From NCBI RefSeq assembly GCF_002075345.1, contig NZ_NAEW01000004.1, forward strand, positions 1-64,000: a stretch of 64,000 nucleotides of DNA, given 5' to 3'. The notes beneath the pieces are model-generated. The model made no database searches. It was not told the origin of the DNA and was given only the letters and a program-made list of their open reading frames with translations. The first letter of the stretch is position 1. Every line of letters starts with the position of its first letter. This stretch comes from Citrobacter braakii. Lineage in GTDB: Bacteria > Pseudomonadota > Gammaproteobacteria > Enterobacterales > Enterobacteriaceae. Made by a program: the position numbers and the translations under genes. Shown one piece after another: positions 58,832 through 64,000 of the stretch.

Positions 58832-59024
58832 TTTATTCGTCAAACTCACTCTTACCTTACAACCAAAATATAAGCATCAGAATAGCAGGTCAAAATAGAT
58901 AATCTGCAGCAGTTAATAAAATAGGGTTCAGACATGAACTCTGGCAACTATGTTACTCAGTTATGGGTGACCTGTAGCAGGTATTTATTTGACGTGTTCA
59001 ACCATTAACGATTGGGATGTAATT

Positions 59025-60485
59025 ATGGAATTAAATAGCTGCACCGCCAACAACAGAAAGCCATTGTCTTTCTTTTGGTCAGTTTTACCCATGATAGTCA
59101 TGCTGGGTGGCATTAGCATCGGATATTTTATCTTCAATATTCGAGCTGAACCCATGATCCTCGTGGGAACCGCAACCGCCTCGTTTATCGCCATCGCTCA
59201 CGGCTACACATGGGATGACATTCTACAATCTATTTGCAATAAAATATCTGAAGCGCTTCCTGTCATATTAATCGTCGCCAGTATCGGTTTCTTAATTGGC
59301 GCATGGATGGTGTCAGGCACTATTCCAATGATGATTTATTATGGTCTGAAGTGGATTAACCCGCAGTATTTCTATATTTCAGCATTTATGCTGGGAGCGC
59401 TGATCTCAGTCTGTACCGGCACCTCCTGGGGATCCATCGGAACCGTCGGGATCGCCATGATTGGCGTAGCGATTGGTCTGAATGTTTCGCTGCCCATTGC
59501 TGCTGGCGCTATTGTCTCCGGCTGCTGGTTTGGTGATAAGCTTTCTCCGGTTTCTGACTCAACCAACATGGCGGCGCTGGCTGCCGGTGTAAACCTGTAC
59601 TCGCATATCGGCCATCTGCTGTGGACCACCGGCCCGGGATTTATTATTTGCTGCGTCGTATACAGCTATATGGGCATGGGCATTGATGCCTCATCCAGCG
59701 CGCCTGCCAATATCACCAACTTGATGAACGCTATCGGCCAGATTTATCACTTTAACATTCTTCTACTGTTGCCACCGATCATCGTTTTGTATGGCTCACT
59801 GTCAAAAAGACCGCCAATCCCGATGCTCTTTTTATCCACAATAGTCTCGATGATTCTGGCATTAGCCTTTCAGCAATTTACCGCATCATCGGTTGGCGAA
59901 TCCGTGGTTAGCGGTTTTAAGCTCGCGATGCTCACCGGAGATAACCTGCCAACACTGTCATCAGATGTTTCCCGCTTACTGGAACGAGGCGGCGCCATTT
60001 CAATGTTTAGCAGCTTCGTCACCGTCTTCAGCGCCTTCAGCTTTGCCGGCGCAATGAGTGCGACAGGCTCTTTGCACACCGTCATAAACGCGCTCACGAA
60101 AGGCGTTAAATCCACATTCCGCCTGGTGGCCACCACGATTGTGACGACGTTCACCATCTGTGCCTGTACGGCAAATGGAACCTTGCCACTGCTGCTGTGC
60201 GGCGATGCCTTTAAAGAAGAATATAAAAAACGAGGGCTTGCGACAAAGAACCTCTCGCGTACTACCGAAGATGCCGGAACCGTTGTCGAACCGATTATCC
60301 CCTGGTCTGCCTCAGGCGTTTATTGCGCCACGATGCTGGGCGTGGCGACGCTTGATTATTTGCCATGGGCAATCCTCTGCTACAGCGGCATCATCTTTGC
60401 CCTGCTGTGGGCGGCCACCGGTATTGGTATTGCTAAATATGAACCAAATGAAGCTACAGAGCATATGGTTGAGCAAAAATCATAG
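59025..60485 (+). CDS. NhaC-family Na+/H+ antiporter
   Basis: 486 residues from the ATG at 59025. About 11 membrane spans. Family pattern: FWSVLPMIVMLGGISIGYF near residue 20, SVCTGTSWGSIGTVGIAMIG near 128, GCWFGDKLSPVSDSTNMAA near 165, and DAGTVVEPIIPWSASGVY near 415, all conserved in NhaC. Antiports Na+ (or a metabolite pair such as malate/lactate in relatives) against H+. It is followed after 124 bases by a C-S lyase gene on the same strand, so it may exchange amino-acid-type substrates; that is inferred from context. Confidence 0.85.
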   Translation: MELNSCTANNRKPLSFFWSVLPMIVMLGGISIGYFIFNIRAEPMILVGTATASFIAIAHGYTWDDILQSICNKISEALPVILIVASIGFLIGAWMVSGTIPMMIYYGLKWINPQYFYISAFMLGALISVCTGTSWGSIGTVGIAMIGVAIGLNVSLPIAAGAIVSGCWFGDKLSPVSDSTNMAALAAGVNLYSHIGHLLWTTGPGFIICCVVYSYMGMGIDASSSAPANITNLMNAIGQIYHFNILLLLPPIIVLYGSLSKRPPIPMLFLSTIVSMILALAFQQFTASSVGESVVSGFKLAMLTGDNLPTLSSDVSRLLERGGAISMFSSFVTVFSAFSFAGAMSATGSLHTVINALTKGVKSTFRLVATTIVTTFTICACTANGTLPLLLCGDAFKEEYKKRGLATKNLSRTTEDAGTVVEPIIPWSASGVYCATMLGVATLDYLPWAILCYSGIIFALLWAATGIGIAKYEPNEATEHMVEQKS

Positions 60486-60609
60486 GCTAATAAATAGCTA
60501 AATATTGGCTACCACCAGGGTAAATTTAATATATCAATTAGATATACAGAAATATTCTTCACTGTTGCGTTGCTTAAACTATTTTTCAGAGACTGTCCAG
60601 GAGTCAGCA

Positions 60610-61782
60610 ATGTCTTTGTTTGATGATATTGTCATAAGGGATGTTAATTGCCGTAAATACGGTCAATTACAACAGATGTACGGCACCACCGATGTATTAC
60701 CGCTGTGGATTGCAGATATGGATTTTGTGACGCCAGAGCCAATCATGAGCACACTGCGTTCAGTGGTATCGCAGCCAGTACAAGGCTACAACCTGGATTA
60801 TCCGCAATGGAAAGAGTCCGTTATTCATTGGTATGCACAACAGTATGATGTCGACATAAAGCCACACTGGTTGCATTTTATTCCCGGCGTCATAAAAACT
60901 ATTGTGCTCTCTCTGATGGTGTTTACCCGACCAGGTGATAATATTTTAACCTGTACGCCAATATATGACCCCTACCCTAATCTGGTAAATACCAGCGGCA
61001 GGAATTTGATTCAAACGCGCCTCATTGAGAAAGATGGTCATTACGAATTTGACTGGCATGATTTCAGCGAAAAACTCAAGCAGTGCAAAATGTTTCTTTT
61101 CCCTTCGCCGCATAATCCGGGCGGTATGGTGTGGTCGCGGGAAACGCTGGAAAAAGTAAGTCACTATTGTCAGCAAGCTGGCGTCATTATTCTCTCAGAT
61201 GAAGTGCATAGTGATTTAACCCTGCCAGGCAAGCGCCATCTGCCGTTTTTTACTTTAGACGAAGCGACAGGGAGTCAGTCAATCGTGCTGACCTCAATCA
61301 GTAAAACCTTCAATACGGCGGCGATCCAGGGCGGAATTGCCATTATTAAAAATGATGAATTACGCCATCAGTTCTATGGTTTCCTGGATAACTGCTACCT
61401 GGCCGAGACACATTCATTACAGCAGGCGGCCATTTACAGCGCCTTTACCCATTGTGGCGACTGGCACCAAAAATTATTAGCCTACCTGGCCGACAATGTG
61501 GCGTTTGTTAAAAGTGAAATTGAAAAGCACTGTCCCTTAATCTCCATTGTGTATGGCGGCGCATCGTATCTTCTGTTCCTGAACGCGGAAAAAATGAATC
61601 TTAGCGATGAACAGCTAAGCGCATTTTTTGTGCAGGAAGCAAAACTGGGTCTGTCACCAGGCGCACAATATGGCCCCGGCGGAGAGGGTCACATGAGACT
61701 CAACGTTGGGTGCCCGCGCTCGGTACTGGTAGAAGCGATGAACCGACTGAAAGCGGCGTACCAAAAACGACAGAACGCGTAG
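60610..61782 (+). CDS. MalY/PatB-type C-S lyase/aminotransferase
   Basis: 390 residues, same length as MalY, from the ATG at 60610 (AGGAG upstream; an earlier start at 60505 runs through the intergenic region). PLP fold type I: LPLWIADMDFVTPEPIMSTL near residue 30, FPSPHNPGGMVWSRETLEKV near 165, ILSDEVHSDLTLPGKRH near 195 and the PLP lysine in LTSISKTFNTAAIQGGIAI near 231. This family cleaves cystathionine or related C-S bonds; the physiological substrate is not given by the sequence. Transcribed with the NhaC gene. Confidence 0.83.
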   Translation: MSLFDDIVIRDVNCRKYGQLQQMYGTTDVLPLWIADMDFVTPEPIMSTLRSVVSQPVQGYNLDYPQWKESVIHWYAQQYDVDIKPHWLHFIPGVIKTIVLSLMVFTRPGDNILTCTPIYDPYPNLVNTSGRNLIQTRLIEKDGHYEFDWHDFSEKLKQCKMFLFPSPHNPGGMVWSRETLEKVSHYCQQAGVIILSDEVHSDLTLPGKRHLPFFTLDEATGSQSIVLTSISKTFNTAAIQGGIAIIKNDELRHQFYGFLDNCYLAETHSLQQAAIYSAFTHCGDWHQKLLAYLADNVAFVKSEIEKHCPLISIVYGGASYLLFLNAEKMNLSDEQLSAFFVQEAKLGLSPGAQYGPGGEGHMRLNVGCPRSVLVEAMNRLKAAYQKRQNA

Positions 61783-61796
61783 CGCGCATCACACTC

Positions 61797-61820
61797 TTTG
61801 CCCCGCCACGGTGGGGCAAA
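61797..61820. terminator. Terminator after the C-S lyase gene
   Basis: TTTGCCCC/GGGGCAAA perfect 8-bp stem with an 8-base loop; short A/T runs on both sides. 15 bases past the stop. Confidence 0.75.
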
Positions 61821-61936
61821 ACTATACAAAGATGTTGCAGAACTGCTATAAAGTTTTTCCGTTCTGTCGGCTGGTGTTAAACTGGAAAGTGTGATCTTCA
61901 TCATAACCTGCTTAAACAGAGAAAAGAGACACTGCT

Positions 61937-62572
61937 ATGCAACATATCATTGAGGGCTTCCTCAACTTCCAAAAAGAGATTTTCCCTCAACGTAAGGAAC
62001 TCTTTCGCAGCCTGGCATCCAGCCAGAATCCCAAAGCGCTTTTCATCTCCTGTTCCGATAGCCGCCTGGTGCCAGAACTCGTTACTCAGCAAGAGCCCGG
62101 ACAGCTTTTCGTTATCCGCAACGCCGGTAATATCGTTCCGTCTTTTGGACCGGAACCCGGTGGCGTATCTGCTACGATTGAATACGCGGTTGTCGCACTT
62201 GGTGTGACGGATATCGTCATCTGCGGACACTCCAACTGCGGCGCGATGAAAGCCATTGCTGATAGCCAGCCTCTGGATCCGATGCCCGCTGTGGCTCACT
62301 GGTTGCACTATGCCGATGCCGCGAAAGCCGTGGTTGAGAAGAAAACCTGGGATAACCCAATCGCTAAAGTTAACGCCATGGTGGAAGAAAACGTTATCGC
62401 ACAGCTCAATAATATTAAAACGCATCCTTGCGTCGCGGTTGGGCTGCGAAATAATGCGCTTCGTCTGCACGGCTGGGTATATGACATCGAAAGCGGTGAA
62501 ATCCGTACCCTTGATAAAAACAGCAAAACCTATGTTTCCCTTGCAGATAACCCGCAGGTGCATTTCGAGTAA
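61937..62572 (+). CDS. Beta-carbonic anhydrase (CynT-like)
   Basis: 211 residues. Zinc ligands and active site of the beta class: [15 protein letters not shown] (Cys, Asp, Arg near residue 40) and [14 protein letters not shown] (His, Cys near 97-100). [20 protein letters not shown] is the conserved middle. More like E. coli CynT than Can, but no cynS or cynX is near, so a role in cyanate use is unlikely; CO2/bicarbonate supply is the safe call. It has its own leader region, 155 bases from the previous gene. Confidence 0.9.
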   Translation: MQHIIEGFLNFQKEIFPQRKELFRSLASSQNPKALFISCSDSRLVPELVTQQEPGQLFVIRNAGNIVPSFGPEPGGVSATIEYAVVALGVTDIVICGHSNCGAMKAIADSQPLDPMPAVAHWLHYADAAKAVVEKKTWDNPIAKVNAMVEENVIAQLNNIKTHPCVAVGLRNNALRLHGWVYDIESGEIRTLDKNSKTYVSLADNPQVHFE

Positions 62573-62831
62573 ATTTTCCCCTGGAGCAAGGATGCTCTGG
62601 AGAGCTTTTACCTACTTTTGTGCTATAGACAAAAAACGCACTTGCAGCTAGTTTTTTAAATAGCCGTTGATGTTTTGCTTTTGCATTGGCCTTAGCTCAT
62701 CCATTCAGTATTGCAACAGATTGCATGTATTTAGAGTTAAAACAGCTGTTCACCTGAGTGTTTTATCAAAATTATCTAGCAGCGATATCAATTCTGATAA
62801 TGGTGCAGGCGATAAAAAGGAGCTGACGCAA

Positions 62832-63770
62832 ATGCTAGCGAAATTAAAACGAATAATAAATATGTTATTCTATCATGAATCATGGGATATCATGATTATT
62901 AAGGATCATGGTACACACCAATTCCCAGATAACACACTGGATATATTAAATAAATCCGCTGCACAGCAGTTAAAAAAGGAATATACGTTTCAAGCCGATC
63001 CTTTTCTTATTGAAAAAGATGATAAACTGTATGTTTTTTATGAAGCTTTTAGCTTTCGCAACTCGAAAGGCACGCTCCGATGCCGTATTCTTGATCGTGA
63101 ACTGGTTGAAATTGATGACGTGAAACTTGAAGGTTTTGACGACCTGATGTGTCATTTGTCATTTCCGTTCCTGATCAATATTAACGATCAGCTCTTCATG
63201 ATTCCTGAATCATCAGAAAGAAAAGAAGTGATACTGTTTCAGTCAGTAGAGTTTCCTACACGCTGGAAGAAAATTAAAGTTCTAATCTCTGACACCGAAG
63301 TGACAGATAACATTTTTCTTTCAATGAATGAGACCTGCTATCTTATATCGACCACCATGGATAATAAAATAATTATTCATTCGGCAGAGCATCTTCACGG
63401 ACAGTGGCAGAGAATTACTCCTGCATTGAAGGTGAGCAATCATCATCATCGGGGAGCGGGTGCGCCTTATCTTGTCGATAACAAAATGTATTTCTTAACC
63501 CAGGAATGCACACCTGAAACATATGGAAAATCTATCTACATCAAAGAATTAGTCACACTGAATGACGCTACTTTTGATGAGAATCTGATCGAACAAATCA
63601 ATTCGTCGATCAACCACAGTGACGGCGTTCACACGCTAAATTTCTCAAGTAACTATATTGCCTATGATACAAAAATAAACAAGTTCAGTTTTTTATCTAT
63701 ACTTAGAAAAATATCTTACAAGTGTATGGTGAGTTACCGAAATTATTACCTTGCCAGGCGTCACCAATAG
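62832..63770 (+). CDS. GINT1 N-terminal-like five-bladed propeller protein
   Basis: 312 residues from the ATG at 62832 (AAGGAG 9 bases upstream; a start at 62667 lies in non-conserved DNA). Repeated blade motifs: FQADPFLIEKDDKLYVFYEA near residue 47, HLSFPFLININDQLFMIPES near 99, ILFQSVEFPTRWKKIKVLI near 125 and HRGAGAPYLVDNKMYFLTQE near 212. This pattern is that of the N-terminal domain of glucosamine inositolphosphorylceramide transferase 1-type proteins, often found in polysaccharide gene sets. Here it stands alone, just before galE, so a surface-glycan role is suggested but the reaction is unknown. More AT-rich than its neighbours. No membrane span. Confidence 0.6.
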   Translation: MLAKLKRIINMLFYHESWDIMIIKDHGTHQFPDNTLDILNKSAAQQLKKEYTFQADPFLIEKDDKLYVFYEAFSFRNSKGTLRCRILDRELVEIDDVKLEGFDDLMCHLSFPFLININDQLFMIPESSERKEVILFQSVEFPTRWKKIKVLISDTEVTDNIFLSMNETCYLISTTMDNKIIIHSAEHLHGQWQRITPALKVSNHHHRGAGAPYLVDNKMYFLTQECTPETYGKSIYIKELVTLNDATFDENLIEQINSSINHSDGVHTLNFSSNYIAYDTKINKFSFLSILRKISYKCMVSYRNYYLARRHQ

Positions 63771-63788
63771 CGTTTTCTATGATAGTGA

Positions 63789-64000
<212 letters not shown>

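Overview
The window reads as an Enterobacteriaceae chromosome. The housekeeping-type genes (slp, mdtEF, hdeD/hdeB, yfdX, evgAS, a melR homologue, a cynT-type carbonic anhydrase, galE) resemble E. coli, Salmonella and Citrobacter genes. The combination and divergence suggest a Citrobacter-like genus, but this is inference from remembered family sequences, not a database result.

Positions 1 to about 36290 are the right part of a temperate phage; its left end lies outside the window. Late genes are on the minus strand. Read right to left they are antiterminator Q, lysis genes (lambda-S-like holin, GH24 endolysin, Rz/Rz1), terminase, portal, head, connector, contractile tail and baseplate, ending in a tail-fibre-like gene cut by the window edge. 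The DUF3383-type sheath and the DUF3277, DUF2184, DUF2213 and DUF2612-type proteins mark a myovirus structural module joined to a lambda-like regulation and lysis module. The immunity region (Cro-like and S24 CI-like genes with four operator-like repeats) lies at 30.6-31.8 kb. A rightward operon of small overlapping genes follows and ends in excisionase and integrase at 36.1 kb. The right attachment remnant (36256-36290) copies the 3' end of ssrA (tmRNA), and the DNA after it looks like ordinary ssrA-downstream sequence. Extra cargo in the phage includes a two-gene TPR/HEPN cassette with its own terminator inside the baseplate operon, an AT-rich single gene between terminators, a second tyrosine recombinase inside the late region, and a stand-alone S24 domain protein.

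Positions 36.3-37.4 kb hold decayed mobile DNA (an IS30-type transposase tail with a frameshift, a probable Ig-like adhesin scrap) and a secreted 11-residue-repeat protein.

Positions 37.6-49.2 kb are an acid and envelope stress island: slp, mdtEF, hdeD-hdeB divergent from yfdX, and evgAS. In E. coli these are members of the EvgAS regulon but are spread over the chromosome; here they are neighbours, without gadE, hdeA or emrKY. EvgA-type 18-bp boxes occur upstream of evgA and as an abutting mirror pair between hdeD and yfdX. This EvgS lacks the PAS domain found in E. coli EvgS.

Positions 49.4-57.0 kb form a catabolic operon (diaminopropionate ammonia-lyase, YgeY-type M20 hydrolase, D-aminoacylase, MFS transporter). 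It has a sigma-54 promoter and a divergent sigma-54 activator. The last part (57.1-64 kb) carries a CigR-like periplasmic protein, a MelR homologue with no melAB beside it, an NhaC antiporter next to a MalY/PatB C-S lyase, a beta-carbonic anhydrase, a GINT1-type propeller protein and the start of galE.
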